A DNA stretch of 64,000 nucleotides. Source: Cordilura impudica. Its lineage: Eukaryota > Arthropoda > Insecta > Diptera > Scathophagidae. A model generated the notes under the pieces. That model had not been told where the DNA came from and did not search any database. It saw only the letters and a program-made list of their open reading frames with translations. The position numbers were made by a program, and so were the translations under genes. Numbering within the stretch: the first letter of the stretch is position 1; every line of letters begins with the position of its first letter. Shown one piece after another: positions 10,298 to 21,235 of this stretch. The stretch is taken from positions 123,389,431 through 123,453,430 of the forward strand of contig OY821521.1 in NCBI GenBank assembly GCA_963682025.1, given 5' to 3'.

Positions 10298-10863
10298 AAA
10301 TTAGAAAAAAATATTGTAAATGCATTTTTTAAAATCATTTATTTTATAAATTCAATTTGTAAAGTATCTTTGAAATAAATAAATAAATAAATTTATTTTA
10401 TTTGTATACAATATCTTCTTTAACTTTGCTAGCACTGAGTCGTGGAAATGTATATCTTTTGGGGGGTAAGGTGTTAAAAAAGTCGTACTTTCATAATTTT
10501 TTTTGAAGATACGAATAACGCTGGATTACTTATTTCATATACAAGTTATAGAATAACATTTGAAGAATCTTTGAAAAAATTTTTAATTAAAAATTTGAAT
10601 TAAGTCCGTGACAGCGAACCTCCGGAGGCATTGTTGTTTTGCGGTGAACATCATAACTCGTTACCGGATCATGTGAAATAAAAAAATTGAAATGCGTTTG
10701 AAATGTGACATGACAACACTATTTTTGCTATAAAATTTCGGGAATTTGTTGTTAAAAAAAGGGTAAGAGAATGGAAAACAAAAAAAAAAACTTATGTGGT
10801 TACCTGGTGATTTATGTCTAGATACAGTGTGTAAAATTTCAAAAGAATCGGTCAAGTCGTTTT
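10298..10863. other. Intron sequence of the broken gene, no features
   Basis: AT-rich, with no open frame of interest. It is the remnant intron of the minus-strand gene, which the DINE-like and CR1 insertions have stretched to 9 kb. Confidence 0.4.
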
Positions 10864-12402
10864 TATACCCTCCACTCCAGTGTGCAGAGGGTATATATAA
10901 GTTTGTCATTCCGTTTGTAATAATTAGAAAAAAAATTCTGGACCCCATAAAATATATATATTTGTGATACTTATAACAACCGGAGTTGATATAGCGATGT
11001 CCGTCTGTCCGTCTGTGGAAATCACGATGACGGCATCAATCGGGCAGCTAGGGTGCTCGTTGACATAAAAAATGATTCACTAACATCCTGAGAAGTTTGC
11101 TGTTTAAAATCGTCCAAATCGGTCAATTAGGGCCCGAGATTTGAATGAAGAACTAAAAAAAGTATTAAAAAAATATAATTTTCTATGTTGTTCTTGTCAC
11201 GATCACGCCCTCAATAGGACAGCTAGGGTAATCATTTTTAGTGGGAATGATTCACCAAATTCATTGGAAGATTTCTGTTTCAAAAATCATTAAAATCGGT
11301 GGAGCTGGTCCATGGAAATCTCTGAAGAATTAAAAAAAAAATGAAAACATGATATTTCTATATTGTTTTTGTTGTTATTCTAAATGTTGCATTGTTGTCA
11401 TAGCTGGACTTGTTGTTTTTGTGATCGCTGTGGTAATAATATAATAAAAACAAACCCTTTGTACATTTTTTTTATCAACTCTGGTGAAAAATTTAAAAGT
11501 TTTCATTGTTTTGGCATCACTAAAAAAATTTGTTAGATCATTTCTGTCATTGCCACGAGCCTGCCTGGGTCACGGGAAAGTGGTTAAAATCGATCCAAAA
11601 TTTCTTCGACAAGCAGACACTACGAGTTAATATAAAGGGAGTAAAAATTTACCAACATCTAAAGCAAATAATGCTAAAATACCTAGTTGATAACAAAAAA
11701 AAAAAACAATTGGGCAATTCACAATGGGTAATGTAAAACTGAAAAATCTGATACACGATCCAACTTCATTTGCTATGTTTAGTAAATGTTGTATATTGTA
11801 TCATAACATATCAGTTCCAAGTGAATGCCAGTTTTTTTGAAAAAGAAAAAACAAATACATAGAATTTTATCAGAATAAATAATTATAAAATAAAATATGA
11901 CAAATAATGCAAATAACGCAAATACATCGATAAGTTTATTTATATAAAGATTAATGTTTATATTTTTAGTATGTATTTTCTCTTTCAGTACCAAGCAAAA
12001 CATTTAACATTTTTTTTTTTTTTTCATTATATATTAAAATGCAAGAGGTACGTAACTAAAACTCCAGGGTATATCTCACGACCAAAAAGCAAACACTGAC
12101 AAGTGTTTTCTCTTATACAAAATAGCAGAAGCGTTGGATCGAAAATTACTAAAGAAAGCGTTTTACAATATGAAAATACAACTGAGTGTTCACAACAAAT
12201 GATTGTATTGTGTATTTCAATACAACATACAATATACAACACCTGTTGTGAATTGCCCAAATGTAAATTTAGCAAAAAAAAATTTATGTATTAATTTATT
12301 TAAAGAGAAAAACACAAAAATAACGTTTGATGTTGTATTTTTTGTGTGTAATATTTACATATCCATACATACACATATTAAATAATACAAATAATATACA
12401 TA
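10864..12402 (+). repeat. DINE-1-like repeat, family 2 copy 1 (5' part)
   Basis: It starts with the hairpin TATACCCTCCAC...GAGGGTATA, then AGCGATGTCCGTCTGTCCGT, the GTCY microsatellite typical of DINE-1. Inverted copies are at 28285-29110 and 35458-36021. The part up to 12402 matches 29110-28285 in reverse, with gaps. The likely 3' end of the same element type (AGCCGAATTTAACACTCTTA then CTTGTT) lies at 19060-19133, so the repeat may have been one long element, later interrupted by the CR1 insertion. No gene is encoded. Short AT-rich frames at 11779-12275 carry no protein signal. Confidence 0.7.
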
Positions 12403-14102
12403 TATTATATATATGTATGTATGTATGTAAATTCATAGTAACTGCATGTTAGAAATAAATCGGTATATTATTTTATTTACATAAAATTCAGCAATATTTT
12501 GTTGAGGGGAAAATACATTTCTTTTGCATTAACAGAGTGTCACTTCATTTTGCTCAGCGTGACTATGCCACAGTAGATGGCGCCACAATTTTTGTTCTAA
12601 TTAGCTTTGCAATAGTTATTTCTATTTTAACATGAATGTCAATATTTTCAACTAGATATCATACAGAACAATGTTAAGAGTATACACGGGCTGGTCTTTT
12701 ATTTCATACGTTTTTTCATTATTCTTTTACAAATATGAACATAAGTTTGGCATGTTAACTTTTTGTTGTCTTTACAAAATAGAGTTACCGAGTTCATCAA
12801 TGAGTTTTTTTGCTTTCAAAACAGTTCTACATAGTTATATAGAACTATTATTCTGCTTTACCTACAAAATATCTGATTGCGATTACATCTAATTTTTAAA
12901 AATTGTTTATAATTAATAAAGCATGATTATTCACATAAATACAAAATTGCACTTTTTAAATTTTCCATTCATATTTAAGAAAATATCAATTCTAATAAAA
13001 ACTGAAATTAAAATTTCCAATTATAAATTAGAAAATATTAACTGAATTTCAGAAAATCATATCAAAACGTCGGAAATAATAATTTTAAATTTAGAAGACA
13101 TCAATTGCGTCTTTAATATATAAATTTTATTCGTTAAACACAAATTGAAATTCAAAAAAAAAAATAAGACACCAAATATGTTTACCTTTAAAAATGTTTA
13201 CATTTAAAAAAAAATATTGCCATTCAGGAGATATTAATAACTTTTCAGTACCGCGATTCAGTAACTTCTTTTAACGATAGTCGAATCGTAAAAAAAAGAA
13301 AATTGCAAAATTATCAGTAAAATTTTTAAACGATATTCGCTATTGTTAAAGTCAGCTGTTGTTGTTATCTAAACGACAACCATTTTTGTGTTGTTTATTC
13401 AATCGATAAAAACTTAAATTTTTAGGTTGAAATGTCGTCATACATAAATAAAAATCATAAAATAGTGAAAATATTTCGCTTTTATTAAAAAACTTTTTTA
13501 AATAAATAAAAAAATTATATAGCATATTCAATTCATTATTTCATTTTCAAATAAAAAAAAATAAAGATATTAAACATAAACATAAAATCATCCTGTCAAA
13601 CACGAAGTAATTAGTTTTTTTCTATTCTTTGTGTTTTTCGCTTATTTTGACAGAGGTGCCACTAGTTTACAATGTAAATAAATAGAAAAACAGATTTGTC
13701 GACTGTCGTTAAGATGTATGTACTAGTGAATCACTTAATCCTGAGTGCAAACAACAATAGCTGTCGATATATTTTGCGATTGTCAGATCGTTGAATTTGA
13801 AATTTACTGAATCGCACTACAGAAAATATTAATTTAAATTCAATGAATTTAGAAAACCTCAAATGATATTTAAGGATTGCTAACATAGAAATTGTTACAT
13901 AAGTAAACGTAATTTGATGAGAATGTTATTTTTTATATATAAATTTTCACAATTTTTTTGGATGAAAATTTGAAGTTTTTCAGAAAATAAAGATAACATT
14001 AAATTATTTTATTTAAAATGTTTGGGACTTTTGGTTTTTTGCGTTTGGCATCCCTAATTTGATTATTTATTATTATAAATTTATTCTATATGTTTTCAAA
14101 AT
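12403..14102 (+). repeat. Dispersed repeat unit, copy 1 (matches 24776-26430)
   Basis: From AGAAATAAATCGGTATATTA to TTTATTCTATATGTTTTC this stretch is nearly collinear with 24776-26430. The match resumes after the CR1 insertion at 18632-18716 (TATGGC, CTCCATCCGACCTATATGGC). No coding sequence. It contains the fold-back MITE at 13246-13822. Confidence 0.8.
13246..13822. repeat. Fold-back MITE-like element, copy 1
   Basis: The left end CAGTACCGCGATTCAGTAAC and the right end TTTACTGAATCGCACTACAG are inverted repeats, with pairing continuing inside (AACGAT / ATCGTT; GCTATTGTT / AACAATAGC). It is 577 bp with no coding capacity. A second copy is at 25569-26152. The family is not assigned, and no clear target duplication is visible. 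Confidence 0.6.
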
Positions 14103-14322
14103 TATTATTATTATTTATTTATTTCGAATTCCCATACAACAAGACATAAAATCTTATAATTAAAGTACAGGATTAGTACTAGATACATATTAGTAAGGAA
14201 ATTTAACATTGTGTATAATAACAATTAAAAATAATAAAAAATATAATAACAAAATAAAATAATTATAAAAAAGTTTAATGTAAAAATTAGTTATTTAAAA
14301 GCGATTGAAAATAGAAAACCAA

Positions 14323-17103
14323 TTAATTATAGAAATTAAAGAGGGCCATTTTAAATTGCATTGCGTTGCTTATGAACTGAATGTTTGAAGGTAGCAAGTT
14401 CCAAAGACGAATTGAATTAATAAAAAACTGCCATTCAGATGTTTGTGTTCGATGTCTAATTGGTATTAAATCATTTGTTCTGCGAGATCGAGTGAACGAT
14501 ATTCTATTAAAAAGATAAGAAGGTTCACGGGTATATACAATTTTATGTAATAAAGTCAAGGTACGTATTTTTAGTAAATCACTGAAACTAACTGCATACA
14601 TTTTTTTGAAACTGGTGTAATATGATCATACTTCTTCAGGCCGTAAACATACCTTAGTATGGCGTTATAAGCTTTCTCCAATTTATTGTAACTCGTATAA
14701 TCACAGCTCGAAAAAACTTCACATCCGTATAACAAAGTTGGCATTATATATGTTTTTGCAAGTAATAACCGAATCTTAACCGGTGTAAAGTATTGTGTTT
14801 TCCACAGAATTCGTAGCATAGCATATGTTTTTCCAGCAGCTGTGTTTATGTGATCAGTCCATGTAAGATTATTATTAAAAATTATACCAAGATTCTTTGT
14901 AGTTCTTACAATCTCAATTGCTTGATTGTTTAGTATAACTTCTGGTTCAAAAGTTGATTTCTTGGATTTTGGATTAATCACCAGACACTTAGATTTGCTG
15001 GGATTCAAGCAAAGACCATTGGATGAAGCCCACAGAAAAACACGGTGTAAATCCTCATTTAGTTTACTTAAGCAATCATCAATATTTTTGTTGTTATTAC
15101 ATATATATAATTGAACATCATCAGCATAGATATGAACGCTGCTGTACATTAGTTGCTCTGGTAAATCGTTGACGTATATTGTAAAAAGAAGAGGACCAAG
15201 GATTGATCCTTGAGGAACACCTTTCGATATTGGCAGTGGTCGTGATATTTTTTTATTAGCAAAGACTGACTGTTTACGATCCAATAAGTAGGACGCAATT
15301 AATCGAGTGGACGACAAAGAAAATTTAAACAAAGTTTGCAGTTTCATACAAAGAATTCCATGATCAACCATGTCAAATGCCTTAGAGTGATCTAATAAAA
15401 CAAGAAATGACATGAAACCAGCATCAATATTACTCCGTATTTCCTCCGTGACATCAATAAGCGCAGTTACGCAACTATGCTTAGGCCGAAAACCTGACTG
15501 TCTGCTTGTAAGTAAGCCATTTCTATTTATGTAATCGTACATTTGCTTATGTAGTAGCTTCTCAAATACTTTTGATAGAAATGGTAATATAGAAATAGGT
15601 CGGTACTCATTACTGGATTTTGGTGTAGGTATTATTTTAGCATACTTCCAGTTAGCAGGAAAAGTACTTTTAGTTATGATATTGTTGAATATGAATGTGA
15701 TATATGGTAACAACACAGGAAGAATAGCTTTTAAAAACTTTGGGTGAATATTATCAAATCCTACAGCATTTGACTTAACAGCTAGGCAACTCCTTGATAC
15801 ATCATCTTGTGTTACACAATTAAAACTAAATAGTTGACTCTGCTCAGTGATAGGTTGATTAAAAAAATAACTATTCAAAGATGCAGTCGTGTGAAAGTTT
15901 CATTAAGTAATTCAACATCTATTTCCGTTGCATCTATTATCCTTGGTTTTCCAATACCAATGTCACGTATATTTTTCCATGTTTTTTTGGAACCAATTGC
16001 AGAGTTGAAGACAGATGAATAGTATGTTGATTTAGCACTCTTAATAGCTCGGTTTACTTCTCTGCGTGCGTTACAATATTCTTCATGTAGTGAATCAGTT
16101 TTGAAACGTTTCCAACGACTATAAGCACTATCTCTGTAAGCAATTGCAGATTTAATATTACCATTAAACCATGGTTTTAATTTAAAACTAGTTTTTACAG
16201 CTTTCAATGGAACCGACCTATTGAAAATTTGTTCAATTTTGTTTTCTAAGAAGTTAAGCTGACTTTCAGCAGATAGCATATAGTAAATTGAATTCCAATC
16301 AATATTTGCTAAATCAAAAGCTATGACAATATTATCCATATGTTTAAAGTCATAGTATGTGGCATCATTCATAATAAGTTGGATCTGGAAATCAAAGGTA
16401 AGAAAAATTAAGTCGTGCTTTGAAAAACAGGACGCTGAAATCTGATCATAGAGTAAAACTTTTCCTTTATCGCCAACAAATATTATATCCAATAGCGTGT
16501 TTGCTGTAGCTGAAAAATGGGTTGGAACTGTTGTATTTGTTGGATAAAGTCCAACTGTTTCCATATTATTTACTAAATAATTTTCCACTAGAAGATTTGA
16601 GTTGAAATCGCCACATATAACTATATCTTCAAATTTTACTGTTTCATTCTCCAAAGTTTTGAAAAAATATTGCATATCAACATTGTGATGAGGTCTGTAT
16701 ACACAACCCACAAGAATTTTGTTTCCATGTGCTGAAATTTCTACAAAGAGATGTTCAATCTTTCCATTGGCTTGGATTTACAATATAATTTACTAGTTAT
16801 TCCATTTCTAATATAAATAGCAACACCACCTGCATGAGTTACCCTATCACAGCGATATAATTTATAGTCATGCAAATCAAAAATAGTATCAGGAACAAGC
16901 AGGTCAAACCACGTCTCAGATACACATACAACATCAACGCCTGAGTTTTCAAATATAAAGGAAAACTCGTCCATCTTATTGTTTAGACTTTGCGCATTTA
17001 TGTGACAAATATTTAAACCAGTTTTCTGCTTACAAAGTACTCGAACCATATCAGAAGTAACATCTTTGGAACTATAAGTTGTACTACCTGAACAATTTGT
17101 CAT
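14323..17103 (-). pseudogene. ORF2 of CR1-group element: endonuclease and reverse transcriptase
   Basis: The protein nicks target DNA and copies the element's RNA there (target-primed reverse transcription). Endonuclease motifs in order: ICHINAQSLNNKMDEF, VVCVSETWF (catalytic Glu), GGVAIYIRNG, VICGDFNSNLL and SKHDLIF. Reverse transcriptase motifs: YRPISILPFLSKVFEKLL, SGFRPKHSC, LLDHSKAFDMVDH, ISKGVPQGSILGPLLF and IYADDVQLY, with the YADD centre intact. The C-terminal part is ITPVSKKCM followed by the FTRSRRTNDL block. The frame changes near 16725, 15876 and 14585, so it is not translated as one protein. The start is the ATG at 17103, about 185 bases downstream of the ORF1 stop. Confidence 0.88.
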
Positions 17104-17288
17104 AGAAACAAAAAAGATTTTTTAAAAAAACAACGCATGCATATTTAAAAGGGCCAAAAATAAAACATATTAAATGACTGAAATTTTTCAAAAACATTCC
17201 GAAAATACAAATTAAAATAACATGAACATGAACATTAGATATTCGTAGATTTCCATAATATAAACAAAGCATCAGCAAACAATGGACA

Positions 17289-18227
17289 TCAGTTCTGGCA
17301 ATAAGCATTATCATTACGAAACATATTATCAAGTTCATCAATAGAGTCGACACGAACTGGTTGATCATCTTGTCTAATTTTTATATACACTAAGCCACGA
17401 TTAGTAAATGCCGAGTGTAGTTGTTGAATTTTCTCTTTTCGTATCGCCGACTGCAATATTTTGTGGTTTGTGGAAGTCAAATTTTCATTTAAATAAAAAG
17501 GACGATCTGAACCAAGACCAATGTGGTCTAAAACTAGCGTAGATTTTTTCATTTTTCGAAAATTTGCAATAGTTTTCAAAATAAAATTTTTGTCATAAGG
17601 AGAAAAAAGCTTCACCATAATTACGGCATCGGGCGAAAAGGTTTTATCTTTATTGTTGTGATTTTGAAGGCGGTATATTGATTTTACAGCAGGTGTATTT
17701 ATTTGCAGAAATTCACAAATGGATTGAAATATATCGAATAAATTTTCATCTCTATTGTAAGGTATGCCATTAATTCGCAGATCAGAAGCAATAATAGAAT
17801 TTTCTTGGCGCTGAATTTGTGTTTTTAGAAAATGTACTTCACTTTTTAATCCCATAATTTCCTCCGCCACTGTCTCAATTTTTGTTACTCGTTGATTAAT
17901 ATCGATAATATCACTCTTTAATTCATTAAATCTCTTTTCAAACATACTTTCCAGGCGAGCTTCACTTTTTTCAAACATTTCCTTTATAAGGCCAAGCATA
18001 TTCTCAAATCTCTTATCAACAAGATTTAATAACTTAAATGGTGAATCATTTGTTGATAGCCTCGGTGTTTTTAGTACATTATCAAGAAGAGAGTTTTGTA
18101 ATGATTCTCTACATCTTTTTGGCGCGGCTGTTAATTTTCTCAAATTCACATTGCTCTCGGTAACAACAGATTGATCATGCATACTAACACTGCTGTTGTT
18201 GTCGTCGTGGGTGTTGTTGTAACTCAT
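17289..18227 (-). CDS. ORF1 protein of CR1-group element, 312 aa
   Basis: This is the RNA-binding partner that, with ORF2, forms the retrotransposon particle. It is uninterrupted. The first 90 residues are low in structure. Residues about 95-160 form a coiled coil (MFEKRFNELKSDIIDINQ, AEEIMGLKSEVHFLKTQI). They are followed by an RRM-like and C-terminal domain region (DLRINGIPYNRDENLFDIF, RPFYLNENLTSTNHKIL) like that of L1/CR1-type ORF1 proteins. No zinc knuckle is seen. The start ATG at 18227 gives MSYNNTHDDNN and is preceded by a long leader to 18631. It remains open while ORF2 is broken. Confidence 0.8.
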   Translation of the reverse strand: MSYNNTHDDNNSSVSMHDQSVVTESNVNLRKLTAAPKRCRESLQNSLLDNVLKTPRLSTNDSPFKLLNLVDKRFENMLGLIKEMFEKSEARLESMFEKRFNELKSDIIDINQRVTKIETVAEEIMGLKSEVHFLKTQIQRQENSIIASDLRINGIPYNRDENLFDIFQSICEFLQINTPAVKSIYRLQNHNNKDKTFSPDAVIMVKLFSPYDKNFILKTIANFRKMKKSTLVLDHIGLGSDRPFYLNENLTSTNHKILQSAIRKEKIQQLHSAFTNRGLVYIKIRQDDQPVRVDSIDELDNMFRNDNAYCQN

Positions 18228-18631
18228 TTTTACTTTAGTTATTATATTTATTTTCTTATTTATTTTTGTTTTGACATATTGTTATAGACTGTATTGTTCG
18301 TATTTGTTGTTTTCTTCTGTGTTTGCAAATATTAAGCTTTAACTTATTTTAGATAGGTAAATAAGGCACTAATTTAAGGTACTGGGTACTGTTCTTGTAT
18401 TTAAGTTTTTTTAGTTTGTGGGTAAATTAGTATTAAATGATTAACAAATTATACCTTGAATTATTGGCACAAAACACTGAATTAATGAAACTCTTCAGTT
18501 CGAATTGTTTATTTGTTGTAGTTAATGTATTTTGATAGTTTTTGTATATATTTATCCACAGATTATTTAAAAAAAGTTACAGAGCACAAAAAACACGTCC
18601 ACTCTCTTTGAAACAAAAGTTTTTATTATTC

Positions 18632-18716
18632 TATGGCATTATTTTAATAAAAAAAGTTGAGAGAGTTTTTTTTTGGTTATTATTTTGTTACTCCATCCGA
18701 CCTATATGGCCGCAAT
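18632..18716 (+). repeat. Repeat unit copy 1, part right of the CR1 insertion
   Basis: It matches 26429-26515 (TATGGCATTATTTTAATAAA, then TTGTTACTCCATCCGACCTA). Similarity stops after GGCCGCAATGAA. Confidence 0.75.
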
Positions 18717-19059
18717 GAAGAAATATTTGGCCAGTTAAAAGAAACTATACAGCCATCTCCAATTAGCACGATTTAATGCATATAGCCACTCTACACAACC
18801 ATTACCTTTGCAATGGAGGTTAGGGCGAGCTATTTAATTAGCAAAAACTAAATTAAACGAGAAGTTATGTCATATAACCGGAAACGCATGCATATAGGTA
18901 TATAACCTAAATGCATGGCGATCAGCAACCATGATGACCAAAAAGCAAACACCGAAATAAATCCGAAATAACAGAAAAGACGAAAACCAACCCAAAGAAT
19001 TTTCTTAAATAATTTGGTATTAAGTTTAACAAATTGTTTACTTTTTCCAATATTTTATC
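18717..19059. other. Non-coding stretch between repeat ends
   Basis: No gene is seen. It may be the inner 3' part of the DINE-like family 2 element whose end is at 19133. Confidence 0.35.
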
Positions 19060-19133
19060 AATACTCAAACCGAGGTGGAGGGTATTAAAGATTCGGCATA
19101 GCCGAATTTAACACTCTTACTTGTTGAGTTATG
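19060..19133 (+). repeat. DINE-1-like 3' end (family 2)
   Basis: GAGGTGGAGGGTATTAAAG, then the palindrome ATTCGGCATAGCCGAAT, then ACACTCTTACTTGTT. A reversed copy of this end is at 30846-30897. The layout (palindrome a short distance before the end) is that of Helitron-like 3' ends. Confidence 0.6.
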
Positions 19134-19305
19134 ATGTTCACGGACTTCGAACATTAATTTGCGAGAAAATCGATTTAAAGTTTTTTAAAAACTGATTTAT
19201 ATACGATATAACGTATGAGGCCGGTCGCTGGAAACGCTGTATCTTCTTAAGTTATTCTCCGACTTACTTGAAATTTTGACACAACACTCTCGACATGTTG
19301 TACAT

Positions 19306-19856
19306 TCAGAAAGAGAAATGCAAACAAAGGTTTTTAAGCCTTACCCCCCCCCCTCCCCCCCCCATTAAAGTAATAAAAGAAAACACTTTTACAAAATTTT
19401 TTAAAATACCCAATTTAATATGAAGTGGTGGTAGCAATGCTTTATTTGCTAGTGCAAGAGGTTCATGGATAACATTAGCTGTTCCAACACGAAAAACGTC
19501 TCTGTTTTCCCAGTCACGTTTTTGATATTGACTTCCTTTGTAACGTGTGTTCCACAAGCATATAAAGCACAGGTTTTTTTATAGCCATAAATAAATTATC
19601 TCCATTTATGAGGAACATACTTCATACCCATTTCTGACATAAGTTTTTCAATATCATTACAGTAAGCGAATGTATTTTCTTCGTTGACAGAGAAATATTG
19701 TTGAAATACTGCTTGATGATTACGATAACCAGTTATCCTTACACCAGGTTCTGGTAAATTGTTTTGCTTTAGTTTACGTGCAACATACTCTGAATCACGC
19801 TTCGACATATTCACGTGCTTTAGTCCTTCATCGATTGTTAAACTCAGAAGGTTCGT
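19306..19856 (-). pseudogene. Middle exon(s) of the broken multi-exon gene
   Basis: It reads LLSLTIDEGLKHVNMSKRDS, VARKLKQNNLPEPGVRITGY, FQQYFSVNEENTFAYCNDIE, MGMKYVPHKWR, then a stop. A deletion of perhaps 60-70 residues relative to the family follows, and then WNTRYKGSQYQKRDWENRD, VIHEPLALANKALLPPLHIK and LGILKNFVKVF. The block LLPPLHIKLG...KNFVK is a strong signature of the same arthropod family as the exon at 9796-10297. The minus-strand order (N-terminal at higher coordinates) is as expected for one gene. A run of C10-T-C9 on the plus strand (19344-19363) follows the last coding block. The stop and the deletion make it non-functional. Confidence 0.6.
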
Positions 19857-19858
19857 AA

Positions 19859-20133
19859 TGCCTTGTTTTCATTATGTCATTTTCAATGGCAATTGTTATC
19901 AATTATCGTCAGTTGTATGAAAACGGGTTTTAATGTCTTCTCATTTACAACCCCTTGCAACATTTGACATCTGTAATGAAATTGCCAGCATGTTGGCAAT
20001 TGGTTTGTATTTGACAGCCGAATTTGTTGTTCGTTTATAAAATGTAATGAATACGTAATGAATAGAAAGTTATGATCTGTCAGTTGAGGCAATTGTTTGT
20101 TGTCAGCTTATATGACATAGTGAAAACCAGGCA
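19859..20133. repeat. MITE with 3-bp TAA target duplication (Harbinger-like)
   Basis: The ends TGCCTTGTTTTCATTATGTC and the reverse complement of GACATAGTGAAAACCAGGCA pair with two mismatches over 20 bases. The element is flanked by TAA at 19856-19858 and 20134-20136. Length 275 bp, no coding sequence. The TWA-type 3-bp duplication suggests PIF/Harbinger mobilisation. It interrupts the coding exon of the minus-strand gene. Confidence 0.75.
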
Positions 20134-20328
20134 TAAGCATGATCGTATCCAATTGACTCTGCAACATATGTAGATACTACAGAAGTTATATCTGGACTTG
20201 CTGGTTTTGGTATTGGAATAAACTCTGTATGATGTTTTGGTAATTCTGCATATTTTGTACCAACATATACCATGCGTCCTCTATTGTGTCTGTTTCTTCC
20301 TTTAATACTATTTAAACACGCATAAGAC
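20134..20328 (-). pseudogene. Exon of the broken multi-exon gene, N-terminal half
   Basis: An acceptor TCCTCTTAG (minus strand) ends at 20329. The exon reads SYACLNSIKGRNRHNRGRMV, YVGTKYAELPKHHTEFIPIP, then SPDITSVVSTYVAESIGYDH and AYAWF. In the family this part follows the WREP-type block and runs into the LTIDEGL block, from which it is now separated by the MITE at 19859-20133. The splice phase with the exon at 21098 does not join cleanly, so a small indel is likely. Confidence 0.55.
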
Positions 20329-20394
20329 CTAAGAGGATATGAAAATGGAAAATAAAATTAATATATTTGATATATAATACATGTTTTGTACATA

Positions 20395-21064
20395 TCTTAT
20401 ATATAAAAATGGAGTTGTGTATGTTTGTTTGTCTGTTTGTTTCTCTGTTTTTTTGTTTGTGGTTTATAGGAGACTACACCAATGGACCGATTGTCTTGAA
20501 ATTTTTACAGTATGTAACTGCCTATCCGGAAGGAAAAATAGGATATATATTGTTTTGATTTTTCAAGTGGGCGTGGCACCTCCCATACAAAGTGAATTTT
20601 TAACATCTAATTGTAACATATAATATCTGAAGTACTACGGCAGCAAGCGTTCTGAAATTATGTACATGTACATATTAAAATAATTCGAAGAGTTGCGGGA
20701 AAAATACAAAGTAAATATTAAATGTCATATATCTGAAGTACTGTAATACTGAAATCCTTGCGACTTTGTCTGAGTTCATGAGTTATTAATGTGAGTAGTC
20801 CCATAAAAAAATGGGCGGGATTGGACCAGCGGGCGTGGTACCCCCAAACAAAGTAAGTATTTAATATAATTGAACTGGAGTATTATAATAGTGAAAGTCT
20901 TGCGACTTTTTTTGAGTTATTAATGTGAATTGTTGCCCAAAAAGTGGGCGGGATCAGACTAACGGGCGTGGCACCTCCTATACAAAAAAATTCTTTTCTA
21001 CAAGACGTATTCCCTGCTTTTTATTTCGTTACGAGGGGTGTAGCGAAGCGCATCGGGTTACTGA
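20395..21064 (+). mobile_element. Non-autonomous Helitron
   Basis: It begins TCTTATATATAAAAATGGAG after an A (20394) and ends CTGA (21061-21064) before a T, the A/T insertion rule of Helitrons. Near the 3' end is GTAGCGAAGCGCATCGGGTT, which can form the short hairpin expected before the CTRR end. Inside, a (TTTG/TCTG)n stretch follows the 5' end, and about three diverged repeats contain GTGGGCGGGATT or GGGCGTGGCACCTCC. No Rep-helicase gene. It sits in an intron of the minus-strand gene. Confidence 0.8.
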
Positions 21065-21097
21065 TAGTGTGATATAAAATAAATTTTAAAAAATTAC

Positions 21098-21232
21098 CTG
21101 GATTGTACCATATCATTGGAACACCAAACTGCATTGTTTTCATTTTCTTTTGTAACCACCTAGTTAGAGAACTATTGCCAGTTCTGCACACTTTTTCAGG
21201 TACCCAACCTACATAACCCCTAGTCCAAAATA
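21098..21232 (-). pseudogene. Upstream exon of the broken multi-exon gene
   Basis: It is bounded by the acceptor CTTTACAG (to 21233) and a donor GTAATT (from 21097). It reads FWTRGYVGWVPEKVCRT, SSLTRWLQKKMKTMQFGVP and MIWYNPG, matching the N-terminal zinc-ribbon-like block of the same family (pattern C...LTRWL....M.F.VPM.W). A first exon further upstream was not found. No stop falls within this exon. Confidence 0.5.
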
Positions 21233-21235
21233 CTG

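Larger units (their letters stand above)
14103..18631 (-). mobile_element. CR1-group non-LTR retrotransposon, nearly full length, broken ORF2
   Basis: ORF1 (17289-18227) and ORF2 (14323-17103) are on the minus strand. The 3' end is an (ATT)n-type tail at 14103-14122. The insertion point is defined by comparison with the empty relative near 26430: left flank TTTTCAAAAT and right flank TATGGCA are adjacent there. The type with apurinic-like endonuclease, reverse transcriptase, no RNase H and a coiled-coil ORF1 fits the CR1/L2/Daphne group. The exact clade is uncertain. Confidence 0.85.

Noticed and set aside
11779..12275. Minus-strand open frames of 74 and 82 aa
   Set aside because: AT-rich, with no homology I recognise. 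They lie in the DINE-like repeat and are not kept in the copy at 28285-29110.
20367..20623. Cys/Phe-rich open frames of 63 and 80 aa
   Set aside because: They lie within the Helitron and its (TTTG)n stretch; no protein features.
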